Source: Eubacterium ramulus ATCC 29099
Lineage (GTDB): Bacteria; Bacillota; Clostridia; Lachnospirales; Lachnospiraceae
Assembly: GCF_000469345.1 (NCBI RefSeq)
Contig: NZ_KI271187.1
Coordinates: 1-64,000, forward strand
Direction of reading: 5' to 3'
DNA: 64,000 bases
Made by a program: the position numbers and the translations under genes. Of the stretch, positions 7,451-16,349 are shown one piece after another; the stretch's first letter is position 1, and every line of letters starts with the position of its first letter. The notes beneath the pieces are model-generated. The model was given only the letters and a program-made list of their open reading frames with translations, ran no database searches and was not told the DNA's origin.

Positions 7451-8431
7451 TTGAAAATGGAATCTACGTGTAAGCCTAAAATTGTTTCATCGTTATTGAG
7501 AGAGTCCGGAAAGGGAAAACTTGATTTTTCACATCCCTTTCAGCGAAAAGAAGGACAATGGACCAGATATATGGAATCATTGGAAGTGGATTCTCTGCTA
7601 AGAGGATATTCTATTAATTTGGTATATGTTTGGAAGAAAGACAACAAAAACTATGTGATAGAGGGCAAGCAGAGAATTACTACATTGCAGAAATATAAAG
7701 GGGATAAATTCCCACTTTCTAAAAAACTTGATCCGGTTATAGTTGATGGAGAAACATATGAAATTGCAGGGAAAAGATTTTCTCAATTAGATGAAGTTGT
7801 ACAAGATAAACTGTTGAATTCAGAAGTTCTGATTTTTGAAATGTGGGATTGTACGGAAAAAGAAGTAAGAGATATGTTTGTGCGTCTGAACAGTGGAAAG
7901 CGTTTAAATGGAGCCCAGATCCTGACAGGTCTTTTAAATATTGATGTGAGTACAGAACTTTATAAAATTATGGAGCATCCATTTTGGGCAAAGACAGGAA
8001 TTACAAAAGGTGATATTAAGTCAGATAATATGCGCAAAGTGGCCTGCCAGATTTTGATGCTTATTTCCGGATATGAATATACTGCTTTTGATCAGAAAAA
8101 TATTGAAAAATATGTTGAAGTATTGAATAGCGATTCAAAGGAAAGCATACATCTCATTGGACATGCATTAGACGTACTTGATAAGTTAGACGAAAAGGTT
8201 ACAGATAAAATTGATAAGATGAAAAAGCTGTCCATTCCAATGGTAGTTGCAGCAATGGATATGGTGTACGGAGACGAAGCAAAAGAAGATGCGTATCTGT
8301 TATGGGTGAAAGAGTTTTTTGATAATTATGATAAACAGGAAAAATACCTGGAATATTGCGGAAGAAGTACAGATAAAGGCGAAAATGTAAGAGGACGTTG
8401 GGAAATTTTTTCACAGGCAGTAACAGAGTAA
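7451..8431 (+). CDS. DUF262 (ParB/GmrS-like nuclease fold) protein
   Basis: 326 aa. The N-terminal half has DUF262 features: FQRKEGQW, SLLRGYSINLVYVW and EGKQRITTL (E71-R75), the counterpart of the catalytic D/EGxQR motif of ParB-superfamily and GmrS-type proteins; the C-terminal half is helical with MFVRLNSG. Such domains hydrolyse or bind NTPs and occur in restriction of modified phage DNA, but here there is no GmrD partner, so defence is only a possibility. TTG at 7451 has an ideal spacing to GGAG at 7441; ATG at 7457 is the alternative. It lies just left of the first leader RNA and uses the same promoter type. Confidence 0.75.
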   Translation: MKMESTCKPKIVSSLLRESGKGKLDFSHPFQRKEGQWTRYMESLEVDSLLRGYSINLVYVWKKDNKNYVIEGKQRITTLQKYKGDKFPLSKKLDPVIVDGETYEIAGKRFSQLDEVVQDKLLNSEVLIFEMWDCTEKEVRDMFVRLNSGKRLNGAQILTGLLNIDVSTELYKIMEHPFWAKTGITKGDIKSDNMRKVACQILMLISGYEYTAFDQKNIEKYVEVLNSDSKESIHLIGHALDVLDKLDEKVTDKIDKMKKLSIPMVVAAMDMVYGDEAKEDAYLLWVKEFFDNYDKQEKYLEYCGRSTDKGENVRGRWEIFSQAVTE

Positions 8432-8496
8432 GAATGATCATGCCCCATGAGATTTCTTTTATTAAAATTCATATATCTAAATATAGTACGCAAATA

Positions 8497-8690
8497 TTGA
8501 CACATGCTATATATTGTGGTAAAGTGAAAATGAATTAACATTTATACTCATGTAAGTGAAAGATGAGTACAAAATTTTTTTCCGATACAGAATCGGAAGC
8601 AAGTTTTGAAACAGGTGGCTGTTTCGGCAAGAAATAAAGAGTTATCAGGCATTTAGAATGAAGATATTCTAGGTGCCTTTTTTTATTTCA
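8497..8690 (+). ncRNA. Leader RNA copy 1: promoter, three hairpins and terminator
   Basis: This fills the 318-base gap before the gene at 8750. Promoter TTGACA (8497-8502), 17-base spacer with CTATATATTGTG, TAAAGT (8520-8525). Hairpin 1: TACTCAT/ATGAGTA (8545-8551/8563-8569). Hairpin 2: TTCCGAT/ATCGGAA (8580-8586/8592-8598). Motif AAGTTTTGAA (8601-8610). Hairpin 3: AAACAG/CTGTTT (8609-8614/8619-8624). Terminator: AGGCATTTAGAAT pairs with ATTCTAGGTGCCT (about 8647-8679), then a T-run. The layout recurs at four other places in the element. The terminator stands 60 bases before the first gene, so expression must depend on read-through. Confidence 0.7.
8563..8637 (+). CDS. Possible 24-aa leader peptide
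   Basis: An ATG inside the 3' arm of hairpin 1 opens a 24-codon frame (begins MSTKFFSDTESE, ends GCFGKK) that spans hairpins 2 and 3 and stops before the terminator. It has no good Shine-Dalgarno site. Short frames also occur in leaders 2 and 4, but they are not similar in sequence, so this could be chance. Confidence 0.2.
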   Translation: MSTKFFSDTESEASFETGGCFGKK

Positions 8691-8749
8691 ATTAAATAAA
8701 AAGGAGGATAGTATTACGCCACAAAAGAAAGAAGAATAGGAGGAAAATC

Positions 8750-9505
8750 ATGAACCAAGAGTATTTAAAAGGAATCCACAGTGAGATGTGCAGCAGAGAG
8801 GCAATTATTTTTCAGGCTACGGAAAATAACATTATCAGTTTCCTGAAGAACAGTTTATTTGCAGAACGTTCTGAAATCAGGACACTGGACGGAAAACGGT
8901 TTTTAACGACGATAAAAGGAAAATGGATCGATATCTGTCCTGATAGAATTTATCTGGAAGAAAAGTTAAAACCGCTGATTTTAGCTGTGAAGGAAGGGCG
9001 AAAAATGCTACTTCCATTAAAACAGATCAAGGTAGAACAATTAGAAGGATATCGTCCGCCGATACCGGATTGGAACTATTTTTTCTGGCTAGGGTGCAGT
9101 GATGAAGAATACGAGAACTTCAGAAAGCAGCAGAAACCAAAAACAGTTATGTATGAGGCTTTCGGAGAGAAATTTCCAATACAGTTAAAGGTGGATAAGT
9201 ATTCAATTACTGGAAATCTGGCGATTGAGATGGTGAACTGGAAACACAGGTATCCGTCATCATGGGCTGCTTTGACAGTTGATTTGAATGAGGTGTGTGA
9301 AAAAGATTGTTCTTATGTTGATACAAACCATCATGGAAGAAAAATATTGTCATGGATTATAGAAAATGGATTAGGGGAACTGACAGGACAAAGAAATAGG
9401 AGTGGATACTGTACTTATGAGAAAATACGTTTTTATCCGGAAAAATTAAAGGATTGTGATCCCGAAGGTTACCAGAGATATAAAATAAAATTTGAAGAAA
9501 CATAA
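8750..9505 (+). CDS. DUF4313-like accessory protein
   Basis: 251 aa. The C-terminal half (about 145-251) has the pattern GNLAIEMV ... WAALTVDLNE ... SYVDTNHHG ... GLGELTG ... SGYCTYEKIRF, which I recognise as like DUF4313 proteins of Firmicute conjugative elements. The N-terminal 130 residues are not recognised. No enzymatic residues can be assigned. RBS TAGGAGGA is at 8738-8745. It is the first gene after leader copy 1. Confidence 0.6.
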   Translation: MNQEYLKGIHSEMCSREAIIFQATENNIISFLKNSLFAERSEIRTLDGKRFLTTIKGKWIDICPDRIYLEEKLKPLILAVKEGRKMLLPLKQIKVEQLEGYRPPIPDWNYFFWLGCSDEEYENFRKQQKPKTVMYEAFGEKFPIQLKVDKYSITGNLAIEMVNWKHRYPSSWAALTVDLNEVCEKDCSYVDTNHHGRKILSWIIENGLGELTGQRNRSGYCTYEKIRFYPEKLKDCDPEGYQRYKIKFEET

Positions 9506-9551
9506 AAAGGCTGCATAGTAGAGATGTTATCAGAGAACAGGAGGAATCAGG

Positions 9552-10100
9552 ATGAGAAACTATCAAGATGAACAGAATAAAAATTATGAGAATACAAAAC
9601 AAATGTTTGAAGCGTGTCGAAACGATGTAGGCGATTCTAAAAAAGCGAGAAGAACCATGCCAATAGTTGATGATGAGATTTGCTTTGCAGATATTCCGGA
9701 AAATGGAGTGTGTATTACGTCACAATTTGAAAATGGGCTTTGCGGAGAGATTATCTGGTGCCGAAGTGGAGAAGATGTTTATATGCTGCACAGCAGTATC
9801 CGTCTGGCAGATCATACTGTCTGGCTTCAGATGGACAAGAAAGGTAACAGCGAGGCACTGCATTTAAAACTGCTTTCAAAAGAAGGAAATGAAAAGGTAC
9901 AGCAAGATGAGTTTCAGGGGCTTTATATTTCACCGCGTATGCAGGTGAAACGGTTTTATGAATATTGTTTCTGGCCAAATTACATAAGAGGCAAAAGACC
10001 GGCACAAGAGAACAGCCTGAACTTATATGAAATTTTAAAAAGAATTGTGAAATGCATTGGTTCTGATTTTCAGTATGATTTGGAAACAATGCGGATTTAG
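9552..10100 (+). CDS. Conserved-looking element protein, unknown
   Basis: 182 aa, RBS CAGGAGGA at 9538-9545. It has a Cys-containing central region (EICFADIPENGVCITSQFENGLCGEIIWC) with alternating hydrophobic residues, suggesting a beta-rich fold. There is no signal peptide or membrane segment. It sits between the DUF4313-like gene and the SSB gene and is followed by a terminator-like hairpin. Confidence 0.6.
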   Translation: MRNYQDEQNKNYENTKQMFEACRNDVGDSKKARRTMPIVDDEICFADIPENGVCITSQFENGLCGEIIWCRSGEDVYMLHSSIRLADHTVWLQMDKKGNSEALHLKLLSKEGNEKVQQDEFQGLYISPRMQVKRFYEYCFWPNYIRGKRPAQENSLNLYEILKRIVKCIGSDFQYDLETMRI

Positions 10101-10103
10101 GAT

Positions 10104-10140
10104 GTGACATTTAGAATGAAAATTCCAAGTGTCTTTTTTT
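10104..10140 (+). terminator. Terminator-like hairpin inside the operon, before the SSB gene
   Basis: GACATT pairs with AAGTGTC around an AGAATG/TTCC inner part, then a run of seven T. A second, 10-bp hairpin TGGCAGGAAA/TTTCCTGCCA follows at 10150-10173. No promoter is visible between this hairpin and the SSB gene at 10197, so read-through seems necessary. Confidence 0.6.
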
Positions 10141-10196
10141 GTACCTATTTGGCAGGAAAGAATTTTCCTGCCAGAATTTAAAGAAGGAGACCAATT

Positions 10197-10952
10197 ATGA
10201 ACGAACTTATTATGACAGGATATGTTGCTACAGAGCCTGAAATCAATGAATTTAAGAGAAAACGGCGCAGGAATAAGAAAACACCTCAATATGGTCTGGC
10301 TGCGAATTTTCGTATTTCTGTAAAGCGTTCTTTTAAGAAAAAAGATGGGAAAAAATATGACTATTTTTCCTGTTCAGCTTTTGATAAATCCGCTGAATAT
10401 ATTGAAGAGTACATTGAAGAAGGCGATTATATTGGAATACATGGAACACTTTTAAATGACAATTACGAAAATGACGATGGAGATATGGTGTATAAGGATA
10501 AGATTACAGTGCTCCGGATTGAACTGCTTAGAAAACGAAATGACGAAGAGGAAGGATATGATTACGAGGAAGAGTCAGAGGACAACGATTATGATGATGA
10601 AGAATATGAAGAAGACGACTACGAGAATGACTATGAAGATGATGAGTATGAAGAAGAGGAATTGGAGGAAGAAGAGTACGAAGAGGAAGAAAAAGGATAT
10701 CGTAGAAGTGTAAGAAAACCCAATAGAAATACGACAACCTCGTATAAGAGAAGCAGCAGGCAAAAGAAAACAGCGCCTAAAAAAAGATCTGAGCAGAGAA
10801 AAAGAGCGAAAGAAAATTTAGAAAGAAGGAAGCGACAAGGAAAGAGAAGTGCACCGGAGCGAAAACGCGGTGATAGTAGAAAACGTAACCTGGTAGATGA
10901 AGAATTTGAGCGTGTACAGGAATCAGAGTATAACAATTATGGATTTGACTAA
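10197..10952 (+). CDS. Single-stranded DNA-binding protein with acidic then basic tail
   Basis: 251 aa. Residues 1-105 form an SSB-type OB fold (MNELIMTGYVATEPEI ... YFSCSAFDKSAEYIEEYIEEGDYIGIHGTL). Residues about 115-165 are almost only Asp, Glu and Tyr; residues 165-240 are Lys/Arg-rich. The usual SSB tip DDxIPF is absent. SSB protects single-stranded DNA during element replication or transfer; the charged tails could recruit partners such as the RecD2-like helicase two genes on. The tract is so repetitive that slippage could change its length. Confidence 0.8.
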   Translation: MNELIMTGYVATEPEINEFKRKRRRNKKTPQYGLAANFRISVKRSFKKKDGKKYDYFSCSAFDKSAEYIEEYIEEGDYIGIHGTLLNDNYENDDGDMVYKDKITVLRIELLRKRNDEEEGYDYEEESEDNDYDDEEYEEDDYENDYEDDEYEEEELEEEEYEEEEKGYRRSVRKPNRNTTTSYKRSSRQKKTAPKKRSEQRKRAKENLERRKRQGKRSAPERKRGDSRKRNLVDEEFERVQESEYNNYGFD

Positions 10953-10991
10953 AAATAGAAGCATTTTTAACAGAAAGGAACTTGTACTGTT

Positions 10992-11633
10992 ATGAGTAGT
11001 AAATGGAAATACTTTGTCAAAAAGTATCAAAATTTTTGTATTGCTTCGGGGATTGTAGGATTTCTGTTAGCCCCATTTTTATGGCCGTTTTTCCTCGCAA
11101 TTCTGGTGAATACCTTGTCCCTGACAGTACCAGTTCTGCTGGTGTACTTGGTGATTCGCCAGCTGAAAAAGAGGCCAGAAGGAGCAGAAAAAGAAACATT
11201 TAAAGAGGTAGCTGAAAATAGGAAAGAAAAAGCAGAGGTACCTGAAGAACAGTCTTTGAAAAGGGCGGCTCCGGTTGTGAAAGCGCCCAAACAGGAACAG
11301 ACGGTGAAAAAGAAAATGGAAAAAGAACGGAGCCCAAGTGTTTCCGAAGAATTGAATGAAGCAGAGAAAGTAGCAAGAAACTGGTATATCATGGAAGGAA
11401 GAGAAAAATTTCATCATATTTCCATGAAGCTGGCATCAGAAGGAGTCAATTCTTTTTCCATAGGAAAAGACGGGTTGTGCAGTATCCGAACCGAAAAAGG
11501 GTTTCGCAGAGTTGCAGCAATTCGGGATTTTCCAGCTCAAAAAATGTTGGTCATCAAAAAAGAACTGGAAAAAGAAGGGATTTACTATGTAAAACTTTCT
11601 GGACGCTATATGTGGGTTACAAGGAGGGAATAG
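10992..11633 (+). CDS. Membrane-anchored protein, unknown
   Basis: 213 aa. Two hydrophobic segments (about residues 13-33 and 35-52), then a Lys/Glu-rich linker (60-115) and a compact C-terminal domain (about 118-213) containing NWYIMEGREKF and YYVKLSGRYMWVTRRE. The function is not recognised. The RecD2-like gene begins one base after its stop, which suggests tight co-expression and possibly a membrane tether for replication or transfer proteins. Confidence 0.6.
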   Translation: MSSKWKYFVKKYQNFCIASGIVGFLLAPFLWPFFLAILVNTLSLTVPVLLVYLVIRQLKKRPEGAEKETFKEVAENRKEKAEVPEEQSLKRAAPVVKAPKQEQTVKKKMEKERSPSVSEELNEAEKVARNWYIMEGREKFHHISMKLASEGVNSFSIGKDGLCSIRTEKGFRRVAAIRDFPAQKMLVIKKELEKEGIYYVKLSGRYMWVTRRE

Positions 11634-11634
11634 C

Positions 11635-13848
11635 TTGTTAGAGTGTAGATACGCTTCTTCCATCTATTATAATCAGGAAAACGGATATACTGTGGCGGTA
11701 TATGAAACAGAAGATGAAATTCCAGAAGGGAAGAAGGAGATTGGGAAACAGCAGTTTATAGCAGTTGGCTGCGAACTGCCAAGAAATGAAGGGTTGGATA
11801 TATCCTTAAAAGGACAATGGAAAGAATCAGAACGGTATGGAAAACAGTACCATGTGGCTTCTTTTGAGATTCAGATGCCAACAACGGGAGAAGGGGTGAA
11901 AGCGTACCTTTCTTCCGGATTGATCAAAGGGGTTGGACCTATTATCGCAGAAAGGATTGTAGACCGGTTCGGGAAAAATACCTTCTATGTCTTTGAACAA
12001 TGTCCAGAACGTTTGCTTGAAATTCCAGGAATTACACAAAGAAAGCTGGATAGTATTTTAGAGGGGTACCATAAAAGCGAAAATATCCGTCAGCTTTCTC
12101 TTTTTTTATCTTCTGCGGGTGTAACACCAAAGAAAATAGAAAAAATTCAGGAACATTTTGGACACAAGGCAGTCAGCATTATCAAAAAAGATCCCTTTCG
12201 TTTGTGTGAAATGGAAGGTTTTGGATTTAAAACGGTTGATCCGATAGCCAGGAAGGTCAAACATTTTCAGGCAGATAATCCTTTACGGATAAAAGCAGCT
12301 ATATTATATGTTTTAAAAGAAGCAGAAGGGGAAGGGCATCTCTATTTAGAGGTGCCTGAAATTTTGACAAGAACAAAATCATTATTGTTTCGAGGAGATA
12401 AAAGAGGTCATGTCACAGAACGGAAAATACGTGATGCAGGGAATTCGCTTATTAAAGATGACAAGGAACTTGTCTGCAGCTATACGAAAATTTATTCTAA
12501 GAAAAATTATGAGTCGGAACAAAAAGCTGTTATACAACTTGCGGCGCTCAGCCGATATCCGATAAAAAGATATGATGTAGAAAAATGGATTTCCGGTTTG
12601 GAATCGAAAGAAAACATACAATTAGCGGAAAAGCAAAGAAAAGGGATTGAAATGGTTTTTCAAAATCCAGTTTCCATTATAACAGGAGGACCTGGAAGTG
12701 GTAAAACAACCCTGCTGCGTTTTATTGTTATGATACAGGAAAAATTGAATATGGATAGTATGATTTTACTGGCGGCCCCTACCGGAAGGGCAAGACAGAG
12801 AATGTATGAGGCAACGGGGTATCCGGCACTGACGATACATAAAAGTATCGGGTTTACAGGAGCAGAAGGGGAAGAGGCATGGAATGCTGGAGAGATGCTT
12901 TGTGATGATTTGATTATCATTGACGAGTGCAGTATGGTAGATATGCATCTGTTTACCAGCCTGATGATGAAAATAAAGGCTGGAAGCCGGATCGTTTTTG
13001 TAGGAGATAAAGATCAACTGGAATCAGTAGGTCCTGGCAATGTGTTTAAAGAACTCATTGATTCCGGAGTCATTCCGGTTACTGTTTTAGAGCAATGTTT
13101 CCGGCAGGAAAACCCTACTATTTTGGAGAATGCGATAAAAATCAACTGTGGGAAACAAAATCTGGTATATGATGACAGTTTTTCTTTTGTAACAGCACAT
13201 GATGATGAAGAAGCTGCGAAAAAGATTGTGAAAATTTTTGATACGGAGTGGAATCAACAAGGGAAAAATGTAAATGCAGTTCAGGTATTAACACCTTTAA
13301 GGGAGGATACAAAGGTAAGTGCCAATGCCTTGAATATAAAAATCAAAGACAGGATCAATCCATACCAGAGAGGACAGCAGGAAATCAAAAGTGGAAACAA
13401 AATTTTTCGGATACAGGATAAAGTGATGCAAACGAAAAATGAAGATGAAATTTCCAATGGAGATATCGGGATTGTACGAAAAATAGGAAAGATGAATGGC
13501 AAGAAATACATGGAAGTGGATTTTGGAGAAGAAAGGGTTATGCGATACCAGGAAGGAGAATCTTGGAACCTTGTTCATGCGTATGCAATTACTGCCCATA
13601 AGGGACAAGGATCAGAATATCCAGTAGTCATCATTCCAGTTTTGTCATGCTTTCGGCGGCATACTTTGAAGAGAAATCTATATTATACTGCGATTACAAG
13701 GGCAAAAAGAAGAGTCATTCTTGTTGGAAGCAAACAGGCATTTTCCCAGGCAATACGGGCAGGAAGATCGAAAAAAAGAAATACGTTATTATCCTATCGG
13801 TTAAAAAAAGCATTTGCGGAATTTTTGGATAAGAATGAAGCGGCGTAA
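11635..13848 (+). CDS. RecD2-like 5'-3' DNA helicase (element copy)
   Basis: 737 aa with RecD2 architecture: N-terminal helix-hairpin-helix region (GLIKGVGPIIAERIV, LLEIPGIT), then a superfamily 1B helicase core with Walker A GGPGSGKTT, Walker B IIDECSMVD, motif III VGDKDQLESVGPG and AITAHKGQGSEYP plus YYTAITRAKRRV near the C-terminus. It should unwind DNA 5' to 3'. It starts with TTG at 11635 behind AAGGAGGG (11621-11628). QLSLF at residues 153-157 matches the beta-clamp-binding consensus, but it lies in a folded region. A second, chromosomal recD2 lies at 56898, so this copy serves the element. Confidence 0.85.
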   Translation: MLECRYASSIYYNQENGYTVAVYETEDEIPEGKKEIGKQQFIAVGCELPRNEGLDISLKGQWKESERYGKQYHVASFEIQMPTTGEGVKAYLSSGLIKGVGPIIAERIVDRFGKNTFYVFEQCPERLLEIPGITQRKLDSILEGYHKSENIRQLSLFLSSAGVTPKKIEKIQEHFGHKAVSIIKKDPFRLCEMEGFGFKTVDPIARKVKHFQADNPLRIKAAILYVLKEAEGEGHLYLEVPEILTRTKSLLFRGDKRGHVTERKIRDAGNSLIKDDKELVCSYTKIYSKKNYESEQKAVIQLAALSRYPIKRYDVEKWISGLESKENIQLAEKQRKGIEMVFQNPVSIITGGPGSGKTTLLRFIVMIQEKLNMDSMILLAAPTGRARQRMYEATGYPALTIHKSIGFTGAEGEEAWNAGEMLCDDLIIIDECSMVDMHLFTSLMMKIKAGSRIVFVGDKDQLESVGPGNVFKELIDSGVIPVTVLEQCFRQENPTILENAIKINCGKQNLVYDDSFSFVTAHDDEEAAKKIVKIFDTEWNQQGKNVNAVQVLTPLREDTKVSANALNIKIKDRINPYQRGQQEIKSGNKIFRIQDKVMQTKNEDEISNGDIGIVRKIGKMNGKKYMEVDFGEERVMRYQEGESWNLVHAYAITAHKGQGSEYPVVIIPVLSCFRRHTLKRNLYYTAITRAKRRVILVGSKQAFSQAIRAGRSKKRNTLLSYRLKKAFAEFLDKNEAA

Positions 13849-13892
13849 GAAAATAACAGGAAACTATTTGTAAAATTAAGAATAGTTATGAT

Positions 13893-13920
13893 AGGGAAGG
13901 AAAAATAAACAGTCCTTCCT
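13893..13920 (+). terminator. Weak intrinsic terminator after RecD2-like gene
   Basis: GGAAGGA and TCCTTCC form a 7-bp stem with an 11-base loop, followed by a T-poor TTATTAT. It probably separates the replication operon from the XRE cassette. Confidence 0.4.
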
Positions 13921-13972
13921 TATTATACTGATTATATGGAAGAATGATACAGTGAGAAAAATGTCAAAATTC

Positions 13973-14030
13973 TTGAATAAAAAGAAAATATTCATGTATA
14001 ATAGTGTTAAGAATAGCAACAATATTGTTG
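13973..14030 (+). promoter_or_regulatory. Promoter and palindromic operator of the XRE/ImmA cassette
   Basis: TTGAAT (13973-13978), 18-base spacer, TATAAT (13997-14002). Just downstream lies the perfect 14-bp palindrome CAACAATATTGTTG (14017-14030), placed to block transcription. This is a good candidate operator for the XRE protein encoded next, giving autoregulation. Confidence 0.65.
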
Positions 14031-14083
14031 ACATGCAATGGTTGGTTTGTTAAAATTATAAACAGATATTTAGGAGGGTAAGC

Positions 14084-14428
14084 ATGAAAGAATTTAATGG
14101 AGAAAAGTTTTGCAAGGATATTATTGAATTAAGAGGAACAGATTCACAATCAGCATTTGCAGAGAAACTAGGGATTAATAGATCAACATTGTCTTTGTTG
14201 GAAAACGGGAAACAGATTCCAACACTTGAACTTTTTAACAAATTGTGTACTTTGGCGTCAAAAAGTACGGAGGAATATTTTAAAGAAACAACAAAGGATT
14301 CCTTAGTATATTTAATGGGAAGTCTTGATGAGGCTGATAAGGTGAAAATTGAAGAGATGTCTGAACGCATTCGCATTAAGGAGAAATATGAGAGGTTAGC
14401 GAAAAGGAGTAGTTATGTCGGATATTAA
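14084..14428 (+). CDS. XRE-family repressor/antitoxin
   Basis: 114 aa. A Cro/cI-type helix-turn-helix covers about residues 18-65 (SAFAEKLGINRSTLSLLENGKQIPTLE). RBS TAGGAGGG at 14071-14078. It overlaps the ImmA/IrrE gene by 14 bases. In such pairs the metallopeptidase cleaves or inactivates the XRE repressor. The palindrome at 14017 is its likely binding site. Confidence 0.8.
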   Translation: MKEFNGEKFCKDIIELRGTDSQSAFAEKLGINRSTLSLLENGKQIPTLELFNKLCTLASKSTEEYFKETTKDSLVYLMGSLDEADKVKIEEMSERIRIKEKYERLAKRSSYVGY

Positions 14429-15353
14429 TTATAAAGAATTATTTGAACACTATTACCAGAAGGATTATGATTTCAATACATCTTCTTTGTCAGCGGAGCA
14501 AATTAAAGATATTAAGCAGACAGCACGGCAGATGAGGGTGGACTATGCATTAGCGCCAATGGGAACTAGTATCTTCAACTGGATATTAAACCAGAATAGT
14601 AACATAAGATTTGAATTGGTGCCATTTGATTCTGAAAATATTGATGGTATGCTTTATGTGCCAACAACTGGAAAGGATTGTGCATATATCATATTGAATG
14701 TAAATAAGCCATTGATTAATCAGATTTTTACGGCTGCTCATGAATTTTATCATTATATCAAAGATTATAAAAAATTTAGAGAAACGCCGTATATCTGTGA
14801 TTTTAATAAGCTGAAAGATATAAATGAGATGTGTGCAAGCCGGTTTGCGGCAGAACTATTATTGCCAGAAGAAGCACTGCTAAGAGAAATCAAAGATTAT
14901 TTGGTGAATATGAAAATTCCAGATACCAGTAAAATGACCTTTCATCAGTATGCGACTTTGATGATTTTTTTAACAGTAAAATATCAAATGCCATTGAAAG
15001 CTGTGATTTACAGATTGGCAGAGGAAGGATACATTAAAAATATCGAAGAATATATTAAAAATTATGAATTCATAAAAAATGTGTTAAGGGAGATTGAGAT
15101 ATTTAAAAAACGTGTTGAAGAACTTTATAAAAAAGAAAATAATTATGTTCTTCCGTATAGTTCCACATATGTAGATATGGAAAGGGCCTTTTCTACAGGG
15201 AATGCATCAAGGGAAGAAATTCTGGAAGATGCTAAAAAACTTGAATTGGATATGAAATTAATTGATGATATTCTTGCGCAAGATACGGAAGAAGATGACG
15301 AAGAAACAGATGATGAGGAACTCTTTGCCTTGATTCGTGCAAAAAGGGGGTAA
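14415..15353 (+). CDS. ImmA/IrrE-family metallopeptidase
   Basis: 312 aa. HEFYH at residues 109-113 is the HExxH zinc motif, followed by ICDFNKLKDINEMCASRFAAELLLP, the conserved region of ImmA/IrrE (DUF955) peptidases. The C-terminus is strongly acidic (EEDDEETDDEE). Its expected action is cleavage of the partner XRE repressor in response to a signal, which would release the cassette. The following DUF4411-like gene starts 6 bases after the stop. Confidence 0.8.
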   Translation: MSDINYKELFEHYYQKDYDFNTSSLSAEQIKDIKQTARQMRVDYALAPMGTSIFNWILNQNSNIRFELVPFDSENIDGMLYVPTTGKDCAYIILNVNKPLINQIFTAAHEFYHYIKDYKKFRETPYICDFNKLKDINEMCASRFAAELLLPEEALLREIKDYLVNMKIPDTSKMTFHQYATLMIFLTVKYQMPLKAVIYRLAEEGYIKNIEEYIKNYEFIKNVLREIEIFKKRVEELYKKENNYVLPYSSTYVDMERAFSTGNASREEILEDAKKLELDMKLIDDILAQDTEEDDEETDDEELFALIRAKRG

Positions 15354-15359
15354 CTACAG

Positions 15360-16019
15360 ATGATAACACCATTGAAAAAAACTCCTTTGCATGATTTGTT
15401 GAATAAACCCGTTTTATTCGATGCTAATATTTTCATGGTGGGAATTGAAGATAGAATATCTAATAAGAATTGCTCTTTTGAAAATATGAAACAACTGTAT
15501 ATACAGCCACTTTTTGAGAGTTTCACAGATATTTATATCCATAATGAAGTATATAAAGAATTAGATGAGAATGCAAAAAAGATGGTTGATACATATATAG
15601 GGAAAAATGTTACAATCGTAAAAGAAGATGGAGTGTATGGAACAGATCCATTGTATACGACGATTTTTAACCATATTGCAGGGCATGAACTTGTGAATTA
15701 TAAACGGGGAAATTCAAAAGACAGAGGGGAAGTATACAGTTTAGCTTATGCTGCATACCATAAGATGAACTATTTTTGTTCCAAGGAAATTATGGTGGAT
15801 AATATTGCACACGAACTGAAGGATTTACAGGATATTGATATTATTACATTTGATATTATTGTTTTAGCAGCGTATATTTATTATGTACATAAAAACGATT
15901 TTTCAAATACTAAAGGATTAAAATCTATTTATAAAAGGTATTGTGCAGATGTTATCAAAAGGCACGGATTGCCGAAAACATTAAACGAATATATTAAGGC
16001 ATCATTAGAGTATTTATAA
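15360..16019 (+). CDS. DUF4411/PIN-like protein (possible toxin)
   Basis: 219 aa. LFDANIFMVGIED with Asp21 and later KDRGEVYSLAYA and IDIITFDIIVL fit the acidic positions of a PIN-type nuclease as in DUF4411 proteins, which often sit beside ImmA/IrrE and XRE genes. If correct it is a Mg-dependent RNase acting as the toxin or effector of the three-gene cassette. I assigned the family by pattern only; the residue match beyond Asp21 is tentative. Confidence 0.6.
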   Translation: MITPLKKTPLHDLLNKPVLFDANIFMVGIEDRISNKNCSFENMKQLYIQPLFESFTDIYIHNEVYKELDENAKKMVDTYIGKNVTIVKEDGVYGTDPLYTTIFNHIAGHELVNYKRGNSKDRGEVYSLAYAAYHKMNYFCSKEIMVDNIAHELKDLQDIDIITFDIIVLAAYIYYVHKNDFSNTKGLKSIYKRYCADVIKRHGLPKTLNEYIKASLEYL

Positions 16020-16042
16020 AGCAGACTTTGACAAAAGAATGA

Positions 16043-16345
16043 TATGCTTCAGGTATTTTAAAATTACTAGAAGTTTTGCTATCTTCGGATCGTGAAGTAA
16101 AGGAAAAGAAAGAGATATTACAGAATGATTTTTCAATTGAAATGACAAAGACATTAGAAAGTGAGGTGTCTATTATGTGTAATCTGAGTAAAGGCGTTGA
16201 AGAAAAAGGAATTCAAAAAGGAATTCTTCTTTCAATTAGAAACCTTATGGAAACAATGGGGTGGCTGGCAGAACAGGCAATGGAAGGACTGAAAATTCCT
16301 GAAGAAGAAAAAAGGAAATATTTAGATGAATTAAAAAAAGCCTAA
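16043..16345 (+). pseudogene. C-terminal remnant of an Rpn-type nuclease
   Basis: The frame is open from just after a stop at 16040, without a start codon or RBS, and carries the typical C-terminal end of Rpn (PD-(D/E)XK recombination-promoting nuclease) proteins: LKLLEVLLSSDREVKEKKE ... ESEVSIMCNLSKGVEEKGIQKG. The nuclease core is missing. A different, intact Rpn gene is at 27089. Confidence 0.65.
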
Positions 16346-16349
16346 AAAA

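Noticed and set aside
10528-10936. Antisense frames rich in Leu, Ser, Phe and His opposite the SSB tail
   Set aside because: Produced by the repetitive acidic and basic codons of the SSB gene.
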